From Kovacikia minuta CCNUW1 (GTDB lineage: Bacteria > Cyanobacteriota > Cyanobacteriia > Leptolyngbyales > Leptolyngbyaceae), in the NCBI RefSeq assembly GCF_020091585.1, contig NZ_CP083582.1:1488001-1552000 (forward strand): a DNA stretch of 64,000 nt, written 5' to 3'. Positions within the stretch are counted from its first letter, which is position 1; each line of letters opens with the position of its first letter. The notes beneath the pieces are model-generated. The model was not told the origin of the DNA. It made no database searches and saw only the letters and a list, made by a program, of their open reading frames with translations. A program made the position numbers and the translations under genes. This document shows positions 55,346 to 64,000 of this stretch, one piece after another.

Positions 55346-56083
55346 CTAGTTTTTTCCTCGATCGCTCCTGGGATGGGACGGACGAGGGGGAAGATTACCA
55401 GGACTAACATCCCGTGAACGGGAGAGCGGAGCTTCTGACTGAATCGGTTGCAGTTGCTGACGACCATTACGAATAACGCGGAGCATCTCAGCCAGTTGAA
55501 ATTCCATTTCCTTCAACACTCGATCCGCATATTCATCCGCTCCCGCCTGGATTTCTTCACATTCTGCGATCGCCAAACGTTGCATTTCTTCCAATTCTTT
55601 TTGAGCCTGACGGCGCATCCGCTCCAGGTCGTTAATCGTTTGTTCCTTCGCTACATCACATTCCTGTTGCACCTGCTGCCGCACCTGCTGCGCTTCCATT
55701 TCAGCCTGCCGCAAGATGCCCATCTCATTCAAAATTTGGGCTGCCCGTTTCTCTGCTGATTCAATAATTTCCTGGGCATACTGCTCAGCATGGAGCAAAA
55801 TCTCTTCCTTATGGCGGACAACTTCCTCCGCCTCATGGAATGCCTCTGGCAGATTCAACTGGACAAGCTCAATCTGGTCGAGCAATTGATCCTCAATCAC
55901 TAATGTGCGCCCAAACAGACGCGGACTGTCAAGGAGTACCTCTTTCAGCCGTTCAAGCTCTCCTTGAATGTCTACGCTTCCTGGTCTTACCGATTCTCCA
56001 CGGGAGGTTCCATTTTGGGTGATTCCGGTACTGGAGTTGAATCCAGGGTCAGGGGTAATACTGGATGAGTCTTGGCGTAGCAT
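55346..56083 (-). CDS. DivIVA-like coiled-coil protein
   Basis: 245 residues. Positions about 40-225 are a long coiled coil ([62 protein letters not shown]). The [20 protein letters not shown] region resembles the membrane-binding start of cyanobacterial DivIVA-type (Cdv3) proteins of the division or cell-pole apparatus. The N-terminal 35 and C-terminal 30 residues are disordered (Pro/Ser/Asn-rich). Its start lies inside the end of coaD, giving an overlap of 97 bases, so the two are probably co-transcribed; a later start is possible. Confidence 0.75.
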   Translation of the reverse strand: MLRQDSSSITPDPGFNSSTGITQNGTSRGESVRPGSVDIQGELERLKEVLLDSPRLFGRTLVIEDQLLDQIELVQLNLPEAFHEAEEVVRHKEEILLHAEQYAQEIIESAEKRAAQILNEMGILRQAEMEAQQVRQQVQQECDVAKEQTINDLERMRRQAQKELEEMQRLAIAECEEIQAGADEYADRVLKEMEFQLAEMLRVIRNGRQQLQPIQSEAPLSRSRDVSPGNLPPRPSHPRSDRGKN

Positions 56084-56544
56084 CTGTAAATATCTGGGGC
56101 GACATGGTGTGGAACAAGATGATCGATCGAACCGCCAAACCTGGCTATCTCTTTCACTAGACTACTGCTTAGAAAGCTGTACTCATTGGAAGTTGCCAAA
56201 AAAACAGTTTCAATCTGATCAGAAAGGGTTTTATTAGTATGCGCCATTTGAAGCTCCATCTCAAAGTCAGAGAGCACACGCAATCCTCGTAGCAATACCT
56301 GGGCTTGTCGCATCCTGGCATAGTTCACCGTTAATCCATCAAAGCTATCTACCTCCACGTTGGGTAGGTGGAGGGTTGTTCGACGAATTTGCTCAATTCG
56401 CTCTGCAACGGTAAACAGCGGAGATTTATTTGGATTTCGCAGAACTGCCACAACCACCTGGTCAAACAGTTTACAGCCTCGCTCAATGATATCGAGGTGC
56501 CCCAATGTAATGGGATCAAAGCTACCAGGATAAATTGCAAGCAC
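55987..56544 (-). CDS. coaD: Phosphopantetheine adenylyltransferase
   Basis: 185 residues if GTG 56544 is used (family-like start [20 protein letters not shown]); the frame is open to 56616, and neither start has a good ribosome site. It catalyses the penultimate step to CoA. Seen: [14 protein letters not shown] with the nucleotidyltransferase HxGH-type site, [31 protein letters not shown] and [20 protein letters not shown]. The family is about 160 residues; here a Pro-rich C-terminal extension ([15 protein letters not shown]) overlaps the start of the coiled-coil gene. Confidence 0.93.
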   Translation of the reverse strand: MLAIYPGSFDPITLGHLDIIERGCKLFDQVVVAVLRNPNKSPLFTVAERIEQIRRTTLHLPNVEVDSFDGLTVNYARMRQAQVLLRGLRVLSDFEMELQMAHTNKTLSDQIETVFLATSNEYSFLSSSLVKEIARFGGSIDHLVPHHVAPDIYRCYAKTHPVLPLTLDSTPVPESPKMEPPVENR

Positions 56545-56739
56545 AGGTGGAACCAAAGCTACTGAGGCGATTATAGAAGGAAATGCCATCAAGCAAGGTA
56601 TCCCAAAAAATATCAAGTTAATTCAGAACTGGAATAATTTGAAGATTTGGTGACATTAAGCATCCTGAAGAAATGATCTTGCCCGCCCCTGAGAAGGTTT
56701 CAATGGAAGTCAAAGCACTGTAGTTAAGGAGACAGATCG

Positions 56740-57552
56740 GTGATCTCCAGGGATGTTTTAGCGGGACTTTATCAGGCTGACCCCATTCTGGTGAAAGCGG
56801 CAGAAGCAGCGATCGTAGATTTCGAGCGATCAATTTCACCGGGTGCCTGGCTCCATTTGGACAAAGAGGTTATTATCGCGGATTTGCGGGCGCGGGTCAA
56901 CGATCCCTTTCAGGTCAACCAGGGAGGGCAACCCTTCTGTGGTCCGGCTGCGGTTCTGTTTGAATTGGCTCGCAAACAACCTCTTCAATATGTCGAGCTG
57001 TGCCGTAGTCTCTTCCTAATCGGGGGGTTTCAGGGGCATTCCCACTATATTGCAGCCTCTGACAAATTACGGCAGAACAGCTACGGCGACCTAAAGATGG
57101 GACAGGCAGATTGGATGGTTCTCGCAACTCTGCGGGAAATGGAGAATGTACTGTTTCCAGTGGAGCCAAATGCGCCTGACCTGATTCGCAATCTGGCTGG
57201 AATGACCAAATCCTGGGAAATGAAAGGCTGGATACAGGAAATTTTGGGCTACACAAACGTTGATTATAATCATGCCTATGTAATGTTTGACCTCGACGCC
57301 ATGAATGATGCAACCCAAGCAATTCAGGCTGGAGGTGTGGCGTTTGCCCTGATTACGGCAGAAGGTATGCTAGGCAACAATCCCCCCGCAGTTCCGTTCC
57401 CCAGCCACTGGATTGCCCTCCTGGGTAACATTTCTGTTCAGAGCGATCCGGTTAGCTTTGATATCTATACCTGGTCTCAGCAGATGCGCCTGGCAATGGA
57501 TTTTAATTCCTTAAAGAAATATCTCTGGGCAACTGTTACAGGAATCCCTTAA
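56740..57552 (+). CDS. Papain-like (C39-type) cysteine-protease-fold protein
   Basis: 270 residues from a GTG start with AAGGAG upstream. Residues GGQPFCGPAAVLFELARKQP carry Cys67 with the FCGPA motif of papain-like C39/NlpC-type folds. PSHWIALLGN carries His223, and FDIYTWSQQ carries Asp241, giving an ordered Cys-His-Asp triad. The C-terminal LKKYLWATVTGIP fits effector-type members. No signal peptide or transporter is adjacent. Similar proteins act as secreted effectors or toxins in other bacteria, but I see no immunity partner. Unknown substrate. Confidence 0.6.
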   Translation: MISRDVLAGLYQADPILVKAAEAAIVDFERSISPGAWLHLDKEVIIADLRARVNDPFQVNQGGQPFCGPAAVLFELARKQPLQYVELCRSLFLIGGFQGHSHYIAASDKLRQNSYGDLKMGQADWMVLATLREMENVLFPVEPNAPDLIRNLAGMTKSWEMKGWIQEILGYTNVDYNHAYVMFDLDAMNDATQAIQAGGVAFALITAEGMLGNNPPAVPFPSHWIALLGNISVQSDPVSFDIYTWSQQMRLAMDFNSLKKYLWATVTGIP

Positions 57553-57605
57553 AATTCCATTTGCTAAATTGAATCCATCACAGCCGCTCACAAAGAGTTG
57601 AGAAA

Positions 57606-58193
57606 ATGACTGTTCTAACGCTTCATCTGCATCCAACCCTAGATCTGACTGATGAGCAATTCTATGAACTCTGCCAAAACAATCGTGACTTACGATTGGA
57701 GCGTAATGCCCAAGGAGAGCTAATTATCATGGCTCCAGTGGGTGGAGAAGGGGGCTATCGGAGTGGTCGATCGACCCAACAACTATTTAACTGGGCAGAT
57801 ACTAACGATTTAGGGTTTGCTTTTGATGCATCCACGGGGTTTAAATTGCCCAATGGAGCCGATCGCTCTCCCGATGCTGCTTGGGTCAGACGAGAACGAT
57901 GGAACACTTTGACACCTGAACAAAAGCGTCGGTTTCCCCCTCTCTGCCCTGATTTTGTGATCGAGTTGCGCTCTGAAACAGCTTCCCTGGAAACCCTACG
58001 TGCCAAGATGCGGGAATACATGGAAAATGGTGCCCGGTTGGGCTGGCTGATTGACCCAAAAACCCGCCAGGTTGAAGTTTACCGTGTCGGAAAACCTGTT
58101 GAAGTTTTAAGCAACCCCGAAACACTCTCAGGAGAGAATGTTCTGCCTGAATTTACGCTCAATCTAAAGTCCATTTTTGAAAGGATTGCTTAG
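57606..58193 (+). CDS. Uma2-family putative nuclease
   Basis: 195 residues. Uma2 core: LTDEQFYELCQNNRDLRLERN, RSPDAAWVRRERW, CPDFVIELRSETASLETLRAK, and the C-terminal GWLIDPKTRQVEVYR. These keep the Asp, Glu and Lys expected of the PD-(D/E)XK fold. It belongs to a different branch from the 29.4-kb copy and lacks the coiled-coil tail. Converges on the GST gene with four bases between the stops. Confidence 0.92.
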   Translation: MTVLTLHLHPTLDLTDEQFYELCQNNRDLRLERNAQGELIIMAPVGGEGGYRSGRSTQQLFNWADTNDLGFAFDASTGFKLPNGADRSPDAAWVRRERWNTLTPEQKRRFPPLCPDFVIELRSETASLETLRAKMREYMENGARLGWLIDPKTRQVEVYRVGKPVEVLSNPETLSGENVLPEFTLNLKSIFERIA

Positions 58194-58196
58194 TAT

Positions 58197-58808
58197 TTAC
58201 TTTCTGGGTGGTACGTTCATGCCCTTTTGTACGGCTGGACGAACCTGAACGGTTTCAAACCAGCGCTTCAAATTGGCATGTGCATCGAGTGTCAATCCCT
58301 GAAACTCGTAACTGGCAACCCAGGGAAAGGTGGCAATGTCAGCGATCGAATACTCTCCACAAATAAATTCCCGATCAGCAAGTTGCTGATCCAGGACACC
58401 ATAAAGCCGCAGAGTTTCTTTTTCGTAGCGTTCAATGGCATAGGGAATTTTCTCTGGGGCAAACTTCTTAAAGTGGTTGAGTTGCCCAAACATCGGTCCC
58501 ACACTGCCCATCTGGAACATCAGCCACTCTAGTACGAGAAACCGATTTTTTTGATCAGCAGGCAGGAATTTACCTGTCTTTTCTGCCAGGTAGATCAAAA
58601 TCGCACCGGATTCAAAGACCGTCATTCCTGTATCCCGGTCAGCGATCGCAGGGATTTTGCTATTTGGGTTAATCGCTACATATTCGGGTGTGAACTGATC
58701 CCCTTTGGTAATGTCAATGACATGCACGGTGTAGGGCAGTTCAACTTCCTCCAGCATGACGGAGGCTTTGCGTCCATTGGGGGTAGTAAAGGTATACAGG
58801 TCGATCAT
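58197..58808 (-). CDS. Glutathione S-transferase (Ure2p/YghU type)
   Basis: 203 residues from ATG 58808. Thioredoxin-like N-terminal domain: IDLYTFTTPNGRKASVMLEE, NPNSKIPAIADRD and FESGAILIYLAEKTG (the glutathione-binding PxI and ES motifs). All-helical C-terminal domain follows. Ure2p/Nu-class members reduce hydroperoxides or disulfides. The start was chosen because homologues begin MIDLY; the longer frame lacks a ribosome site. Confidence 0.92.
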   Translation of the reverse strand: MIDLYTFTTPNGRKASVMLEEVELPYTVHVIDITKGDQFTPEYVAINPNSKIPAIADRDTGMTVFESGAILIYLAEKTGKFLPADQKNRFLVLEWLMFQMGSVGPMFGQLNHFKKFAPEKIPYAIERYEKETLRLYGVLDQQLADREFICGEYSIADIATFPWVASYEFQGLTLDAHANLKRWFETVQVRPAVQKGMNVPPRK

Positions 58809-58925
58809 AAGAGGAGCAGGTTGTAGGGAAAAACTTGGGGTTAAGCGTGTAACCGTTGAGCTGGTTCTGGTTTTTATCAACCCTCAACCTACAATCTCTA
58901 AACAAAAATCGCTTCACCCGATTGT

Positions 58926-59420
58926 CTATTTCCCGGTTCCCTTCAAAAACTTGATGTAAACGCGATCACACCGTTCTGTTTCAACTCCTGTGGCAGGTTG
59001 ATACCCGCTGGTTTCGTAGAGTTTGACGGCTTCCCTTAAGGCACTGGCGGTTTCAATCCAGATTTGGTCAAAGTTGCGGGTCACGATCGTCGATTCTAAT
59101 TGCTGTAACAAAAATCTCCCCAAACCCTGCCCTCTGACTTCTGGGAGCAAGTACATCTTGCGAATCTCGACTGCGTTCTGGCCCCGTTGAATGGGATAGT
59201 ATGCGCCCGTGCCGACCAGCCTCCTTTGCTGCTCAATCACCCAAAACTCACCTCCGGTCGCCTGGTAAAACTGCTCTACTTCTAATACATCGCGATCGGC
59301 TGCTTCAGGTTCCCAACCCAACCCATATTCCTTCAGAACAGAGCGAATGATGTGGGCAGCGGGAGTGCGATCGCCCACCTGCCAATCGCGAATCCAAAAG
59401 GTTTGATAGTAAATGTCCAT
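58926..59420 (-). CDS. GNAT-family N-acetyltransferase
   Basis: 164 residues. GNAT fold with the acetyl-CoA loop VRGQGLGRFLLQQLES preceded by IRKMYLLPE, and the YQATGGEFWVIEQQRRLVGTG beta pair. The N-terminus (YYQTFWIRDWQVGDRTPAAH) is typical of an unassigned subfamily. Substrate unknown. Confidence 0.93.
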   Translation of the reverse strand: MDIYYQTFWIRDWQVGDRTPAAHIIRSVLKEYGLGWEPEAADRDVLEVEQFYQATGGEFWVIEQQRRLVGTGAYYPIQRGQNAVEIRKMYLLPEVRGQGLGRFLLQQLESTIVTRNFDQIWIETASALREAVKLYETSGYQPATGVETERCDRVYIKFLKGTGK

Positions 59421-59439
59421 TCAAAGTCTTAGGGAAGGC

Positions 59440-59525
59440 AAAGGGGAATCAGGTGTCAGGTGTCAGGTGTCAGGTGTCAGGTGTCAGGGAAAGGATAAAG
59501 GCTGAAGGATAAAGGATAAAAGGGT
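59440..59525. repeat. GGTGTCA heptamer array
   Basis: At least five GGTGTCA units in tandem (about 59448-59490), followed by AAGGATA units. Lies upstream of the GNAT gene. Confidence 0.9.
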
Positions 59526-59566
59526 TATGTCATGGGTTGATGTCAGTCTTCACCACTCCTCACTTT

Positions 59567-60166
59567 CTAGCTATGGATTCTCGGTTCAGGATGCAGGGTG
59601 GATAGTAACTGGCTCTCAACCGCTGCTAACTCCTCCAGCCGTTGATGGACGATCGATGGTTCAAAATAGGTGGTTGCCAGCACCCAATAAGCGCCGTAGT
59701 GCCGCGCTTCGGATGCCATCAGCCCCCGGTAGAACTTTGCCAGGTCAGGCTCAGGACAGTGGGCACCTAAAAGTCCCAACCGTTCATGGCTGCGCGCTTC
59801 AATCAGGGCTGACACCAACAGCGAGTCCAACATTCGATCGGGTTCCTGAACTCGAATCTGCTTATTCAAACCTGCGCCATAGGGAGGGGGTGACAGGGAC
59901 CGGAGGGAAATTCCCCGTTGTTCCAAGATCTGGTTAACCTGTTCAAAATGTTCCAGTTCTTCACGGGCGATGGCAGTCAGAGATCGCACCAGTTTCGTAC
60001 TTGATGGGTAGCGAAACATGAGATTGAGTGCAACTCCCGCTGCCTTGCGTTCACAATGGGAATGGTCGAGCAGCACGGTATTCAGATTTGTTAAAGCTTG
60101 AGTCAACCATGCCTGGGAGGTCGGTTGTTGTAAAAATCTGATCGTTACGGGGATTGGGGAAATCAC
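59567..60166 (-). CDS. miaE: tRNA-(ms2io6A)-hydroxylase
   Basis: 199 residues. Di-iron hydroxylase acting on tRNA position 37 after MiaA/MiaB. Seen: LLDHSHCERKAAGVALNLMF and AIAREELEHFEQV with the first metal glutamates and EExxH-type motif, LIEARSHERLGLLG with the second, and SEARHYGAYWVLATTYFE with the third. Complete; converges away from DUF6464. Confidence 0.93.
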   Translation of the reverse strand: MISPIPVTIRFLQQPTSQAWLTQALTNLNTVLLDHSHCERKAAGVALNLMFRYPSSTKLVRSLTAIAREELEHFEQVNQILEQRGISLRSLSPPPYGAGLNKQIRVQEPDRMLDSLLVSALIEARSHERLGLLGAHCPEPDLAKFYRGLMASEARHYGAYWVLATTYFEPSIVHQRLEELAAVESQLLSTLHPEPRIHS

Positions 60167-60339
60167 AGTCTAAAGTTGGATTGAGGGGGCAATCACCCAG
60201 AATAGATCAGTTTGCAGGTGTCTGTTCCGATGCTGGGTTAAGTCGGGACTCAAATCCTATCCTGTCATCAATGCAAGCTGTCTCATCGCATCAGGGGAGC
60301 AAAGCACACTAACACCAATCACGATACCAGTCAGTTGAC

Positions 60340-60663
60340 ATGGCTATGATAACGCTCTTTATTCTTGTTACATTTGCGATCGCGTTGATTCCCGGCATCG
60401 TCTCGTTATTCCTCATTCGTAAGGCAGAATCACGGGCGCGAGAACAGGTGCGCACCGCCATGAACGCATCTGTCAGCCGCAGGCTAGGAAGATTCTACGG
60501 CTACCCCCTAGCGCCCGACCACCAATATGTTGAGGGAGTAGGGTACATGTTTGGAGATCTTACCTGTCGATTCAACGCCCGATCGCCCTATCTGCGCTGT
60601 GCCGTAAATCCCTCTGGCCCCTGTAAGGAATGCCCTTATTATGAATCTATCGATTTTAAGTAG
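60340..60663 (+). CDS. DUF6464-type cyanobacterial membrane protein
   Basis: 107 residues. One N-terminal membrane segment (ITLFILVTFAIALIPGIVSLFLI), then a soluble part with a conserved cysteine set (DLTCRFN, YLRCAVNPSGPCKECPYYE). The four Cys could bind a metal or form disulfides (inference). The family is restricted to cyanobacteria, and its function is unknown. Confidence 0.8.
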   Translation: MAMITLFILVTFAIALIPGIVSLFLIRKAESRAREQVRTAMNASVSRRLGRFYGYPLAPDHQYVEGVGYMFGDLTCRFNARSPYLRCAVNPSGPCKECPYYESIDFK

Positions 60664-60910
60664 GGGACAGAGAAAGGCTGAAGGCTGAAGGATAAACGAT
60701 AAATAAGGCGGTAGGGTTTAGGGATCTGCCCGGATCTTTGCTTTTCAACAATCATCGCTAATTCCTCTAACAACCAATGGCCAAGGGAACAACGAATGAC
60801 CCATTACCCAACTTAAAACTCAAAACTCAAACCTCTTCATTCACAACTCATAATCTCTCCTTGCCCCTCACTCCTCACTTTTTATCCCCTATCCTTCATC
60901 CTTTATCCTT
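60664..60910. repeat. Heptamer repeat mosaic upstream of trpE
   Basis: AAGGCTG/AAGGATA units on the left, AAAACTC units, then TATCCTT/CATCCTT on the right. No gene is seen here. Confidence 0.7.
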
Positions 60911-60915
60911 CCACT

Positions 60916-62499
60916 ATGGTCTTTCCTTCTTTCTCCGAGTTCTCCAATCTGGCAACCCAGGGTAATTTTGTGCCGGTTTATCAGGAATGGGTTGCTGACC
61001 TGGATACACCGGTTTCCGCCTGGTACCGGGTGTGTGCAGGTCAGCCCTACAGTTTCCTATTGGAGTCTGTTGAGGGGGGAGAACAACTGGGCCGTTATAG
61101 TTTGTTGGGATGTGATCCGCTATGGATTTTGGAGGCGAGAGGAAATTCCACAACTCAAACCTACCGGGATGGTTCCGTTCAGGTATTTGGAGGGAATCCC
61201 TTTGATGCCCTGGTTTGCTGCCTGGAACCCTACCGTCCGGTCAAGCTCCCCCAATTACCCCCTGGTATTGGAGGTTTATTTGGCTTCTGGGGCTATGAAC
61301 TTATTCACTGGATTGAGCCTCGTGTCCCTGTTTACCCGTTAGAAGAAACGGATTTGCCCGATGGCTTATGGATGCAGGTGGATAATTTGCTGATTTTTGA
61401 TCAGGTAAAGCGGAAAATTTGGGCGATCGCCTACGCCGATCTGCGTGCGCCCAACATCGACTTAAAAACCGCCTACCAACAAGCCTGCGATCGGGTGACT
61501 CAACTGGTTAACAAACTCCAATCCCCCCTATCTGAACAAGCCCGATTACTAGCGTGGACACCTCCAGAAAGAATGAAGGCGGAGGGTGGAGGGATGAAAG
61601 AGGAAGTTGCGATCTCATCCCCCATCCCCCATCCCTCATCCCTTGCTTATACCAGCAACACCTCCAAGGAACAGTACTGTGCCAATGTCGAGAAAGCCAA
61701 ACACCATATTCAGGCAGGGGACATCTTTCAAGTCGTCCTTTCCCAACGGCTAACTGCTGAATATAGGGGGGAGCCTTTTGCCCTTTACCGTTCTCTGCGC
61801 CAGATTAACCCTTCGCCCTATATGGCATACTTCCACTTTGGCACCTGGCAGATTATTGGTTCCAGCCCAGAGGTGATGGTCAAGGCAGAGCGTTCTGATG
61901 CCGACAGTCCCATCGTTGCGACCGTTCGACCGATCGCGGGCACCCGGCGACGGGGCAAGACAACTCAAGAAGATGCAGCCCTGGCAGAAGATTTGCTCCA
62001 GGACCCAAAAGAAATTGCTGAGCACGTCATGTTGGTGGATCTAGGACGAAACGATCTGGGGCGGGTTTGCGTCAACGGAACAGTCCGGGTTGACCAACTC
62101 ATGGTGATCGAGCGCTACTCCCACGTCATGCATATCGTTAGTAACGTATTAGGAGAACTTGCCCCCAGCAAAACTGCCTGGGACTTACTTAAGGCGTGCT
62201 TTCCTGCTGGAACGGTCAGTGGAGCACCTAAAATTCGGGCAATGGAAATCATCCATGATCTGGAATCTTGCCGTCGCGGTCCCTACTCAGGTGCCTATGG
62301 TTACTACGATTTTGAAGGACAGTTAAATACCGCGATCGCCATTCGCACGATGGTTGTTCGTGCCCAGGGGAGCGATAACCACACCGTTAGTGTGCAAGCA
62401 GGGGCAGGATTAGTTGCCGACTCTGTGCCAGAAGCAGAGTATGAGGAAACCCTTAACAAAGCCAGAGGAATGTTAGAAGCCATACGTTGCCTCAGCTAA
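60916..62499 (+). CDS. trpE: Anthranilate synthase component I
   Basis: 527 residues. It converts chorismate to anthranilate with TrpG. Seen: SFLLESVEGGEQLGRYSLLG at the N-terminus (tryptophan-binding LLES), QAGDIFQVVLSQR, MAYFHFGTWQIIGSSPE, RPIAGTRRRGKT, LVDLGRNDLGRV, and GTVSGAPKIRAMEIIHD. Residues about 213-238 (MKAEGGGMKEEVAISSPIPHPS) between the two halves are encoded by heptamer-repeat DNA and look like an in-frame insertion. No other trp gene is adjacent. Confidence 0.96.
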   Translation: MVFPSFSEFSNLATQGNFVPVYQEWVADLDTPVSAWYRVCAGQPYSFLLESVEGGEQLGRYSLLGCDPLWILEARGNSTTQTYRDGSVQVFGGNPFDALVCCLEPYRPVKLPQLPPGIGGLFGFWGYELIHWIEPRVPVYPLEETDLPDGLWMQVDNLLIFDQVKRKIWAIAYADLRAPNIDLKTAYQQACDRVTQLVNKLQSPLSEQARLLAWTPPERMKAEGGGMKEEVAISSPIPHPSSLAYTSNTSKEQYCANVEKAKHHIQAGDIFQVVLSQRLTAEYRGEPFALYRSLRQINPSPYMAYFHFGTWQIIGSSPEVMVKAERSDADSPIVATVRPIAGTRRRGKTTQEDAALAEDLLQDPKEIAEHVMLVDLGRNDLGRVCVNGTVRVDQLMVIERYSHVMHIVSNVLGELAPSKTAWDLLKACFPAGTVSGAPKIRAMEIIHDLESCRRGPYSGAYGYYDFEGQLNTAIAIRTMVVRAQGSDNHTVSVQAGAGLVADSVPEAEYEETLNKARGMLEAIRCLS

Positions 62500-63262
62500 T
62501 CGATGTTACTTTTCTTTACGCAAAGTTAACGATCGCGATGGAATTATCATAATCAGCAAGATATAGGTTGCTATCCGATACCGAATGTTGCTAGGATTCA
62601 TCGGTTGGTATCATTTTTGCTTATTGATTCGGCGTGTTGCGTCTCACAAATTTGCTTCTCAAAAGTGTTGAAGCAGTTGTGTTGGTTTCTCACCTGTTAA
62701 CCCATTTGTGCAGGTAGCAAATTGACGTAACTTCCGGATGGGGTAATCCTCTAAAAGTTTTATCTCTAAGGCATTTAGAAGCCGCAATCCAAAGTCTGTA
62801 ATCATAAAGTGGTAGTTCTAATCTCAAACATATCTGTTCCTTTTGGCGGTTTACGGTGATGTAGGGCTAGTGTTCAACTTGAAACAGTGTTATAAAGCAA
62901 AATTTTGAGCCTAGAAACCTCACTTTACGTTCTTGAGTCCTTCTCACCGTGATACCTTAATGAATGGCATAACTTTCTGAACAATTCAAAACAGAAGAGG
63001 AATGCTTGCTCCTAATCCTCCAGTGATGACTAATCGTTCACACGGTAACCATTTGACTCCAGGCTTCTGGCTGTTTGATGTAGCCTACCCGGTACGGGAT
63101 CGTGATTGGAAAACTCCCAATTGGCGGGCTATGTTGTTAAGGTTGGCGATGGGAGGATGCTGGTTTTCCCAGCAAACAGTTTCTATTTGGCTGGTTTCAG
63201 TCAGAGTGAGTTTAACCGTTTAAGCATGTCTAGTTGAATCACAGTCTGGAGGTATTGTTTAC
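62500..63262. other. Gene-free upstream region of the RNA-binding protein gene
   Basis: 763 bases without heptamer repeats. A 73-codon frame from ATG 63002 has AGAGGA nearby but an unconvincing composition; I do not call it. The long leader before the RRM gene may carry the cold-responsive control known for cyanobacterial rbp genes (inference). Confidence 0.4.
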
Positions 63263-63733
63263 ATGTCCGTACGTCTCTATATCGGCAATTTACCTGAAGA
63301 GCTTAGTCGCCAGGAATTAGAGGCGGTTTTTGCTGATGCGGGTGAGTCAATTTCGACCAAAATCATTACAGACCGCAAAACTAACAAATGTCGTGGTTTC
63401 GGCTTCGTGACTGTCAAAAGTGACGAGCAGGCTGATGAAATCATCGAAAAGTTCAATGGCTATCTCCTAAAAGACAGCTCTCTCAAGGTTGAACGCGCCC
63501 AACCCCGCTCCAAAGATAAGGACAAGGGTGGCGAGGAAGTATCCGTTGGTGGTTCAGAAACCTCCGGCAGCGGTGCTTCTAATGGTGGCAACCGTCGTAA
63601 CAAAGGGAATAACAATAAGTCTCGCCGTTCGACGGGCACCCAGGTTGACTCTGACGTTCAACCCGATCCACGCTGGGCACAGGAATTGGAAAAGCTAAAG
63701 CAGCTTCTAGCTGCCCAAACAACCAATTCTTAA
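63263..63733 (+). CDS. RRM RNA-binding protein (Rbp type)
   Basis: 156 residues. One RRM at about 1-80 with RNP2 LYIGNLP and RNP1 KCRGFGFVTV. The C-terminal part is Gly/Asn/Arg/Ser-rich (GGNRRNKGNNNKSRRS) and ends in a short helix (PDPRWAQELEKLKQLLAAQ). Cyanobacterial Rbp proteins bind mRNA and are cold-induced; the long acidic-free tail here is more elaborate than in short RbpA forms. Confidence 0.92.
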   Translation: MSVRLYIGNLPEELSRQELEAVFADAGESISTKIITDRKTNKCRGFGFVTVKSDEQADEIIEKFNGYLLKDSSLKVERAQPRSKDKDKGGEEVSVGGSETSGSGASNGGNRRNKGNNNKSRRSTGTQVDSDVQPDPRWAQELEKLKQLLAAQTTNS

Positions 63734-63853
63734 GTGAGTTTGGGGTAAGGCATCTAGTCAAAGGTGCTCGATCGAGGGTTCCTTTGTCTTATTGTTTTAC
63801 CCCTAATGTATTGTCTAGCTAAAACCTGGACAGTCAAAAATAGGAGTGCAGAA

Positions 63854-63877
63854 AAAAGCCTACTTAAGTAGCTTTTG
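63854..63877 (+). terminator. Possible terminator downstream of the rbp gene
   Basis: AAAAGCCTACTT pairs with AAGTAGCTTTT with one bulged base, followed by GCTTC. About 120 bases past the stop. The short T-run makes this tentative; the palindromic core may stop transcription in either direction. Confidence 0.4.
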
Positions 63878-64000
63878 CTTCGTGCTATTGGAAACGTAGC
63901 GAGAAACCAGAAGTTATAGACTGAGCGCTAGAAAAGGAATCTTCTGTGGGATAACGGCACGCTCGATGGAGACGGTTTAGTTTTCCAGAGGAATTTGAAG

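Noticed and set aside
63002-63223. 73-codon frame upstream of the RRM gene
   Set aside because: There is an AGAGGA near the start, but the composition is uneven and no family or coding bias is apparent; kept only as a note.

Overview
The window reads as chromosomal DNA of a filamentous, Leptolyngbya-like cyanobacterium. The octamer GCGATCGC (HIP1) recurs throughout. Cyanobacterial genes are present: an NDH-1 CO2-uptake operon, an NblB-like HEAT protein, an RRM protein of the Rbp type, a DUF6464 protein, and TPR/CHAT and CHASE2 signalling proteins. Intergenic regions are packed with degenerate seven-base tandem repeats. I see no tRNA, rRNA, CRISPR array, transposase or phage block. The lineage call is inference, since no marker could be compared.

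Layout. 1-4.6 kb: the end of a CHAT (caspase-like) protein converges on a DUF928 gene and a 1051-residue protein with three TIR domains fused to a CHASE2 sensor. This is the most unusual locus here. 4.9-7.2 kb: a two-gene unit of an O-methyltransferase and a helical, haem-oxygenase-like protein with a GspE-N-type tail. 8-19 kb: housekeeping genes (rpsD, yidD, a D-Ala-D-Ala dipeptidase, a cyclophilin, a TspO protein, a YyaL-type protein, an SMR transporter, hemC, nblB-like, CBS, an SLH lipoprotein). 19-21.8 kb: gene-poor and repeat-rich, with nested miniature elements and a DUF433/DUF5615 toxin-antitoxin pair. 21.8-27.1 kb: ndhF-ndhD-cup, the inducible-type CO2-hydrating NDH-1 module. 27.4-33.3 kb: proS, a Uma2 nuclease, DUF2993, GerMN, a PD-(D/E)XK nuclease and an ABC ATPase. 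33.3-39.3 kb: miniature elements, an FGE-like protein, DUF427, a methyltransferase, NUDIX, prs and yqeY. 39.5-45.7 kb: a large Ser/Thr kinase with a repeat tail, bioD, a DUF4347 glycine-rich protein and an ABM-membrane protein. 46-50.8 kb: a NUDIX hydrolase and three glycosyltransferases. 50.9-56.6 kb: dtd, a thioredoxin-like ferredoxin, a CobW metallochaperone, cysS, a DivIVA-like coiled coil and coaD. 56.7-64 kb: a papain-like protein, Uma2, GST, GNAT, miaE, DUF6464, trpE and an RNA-binding protein.

Two themes cut across the window. First, heptamer repeats (AAGGATA/TATCCTT, TTTTGAG, GGTGTCA, CTACCAC, CACACCC and others) fill nearly every intergenic gap. They also run into coding sequence: inside the YyaL-like and TrpE proteins, and at the C-termini of NdhD, YidD and the SLH protein. 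Several families of palindromic miniature elements are present, two with clear target-site duplications. Second, at least four genes, and probably five, are broken by a single extra base, usually within or beside a G/C run (cyclophilin, the 11.5-kb protein, YyaL, Cup, CobW). This pattern fits base-calling error in the source sequence better than gene decay, but only re-sequencing can decide.
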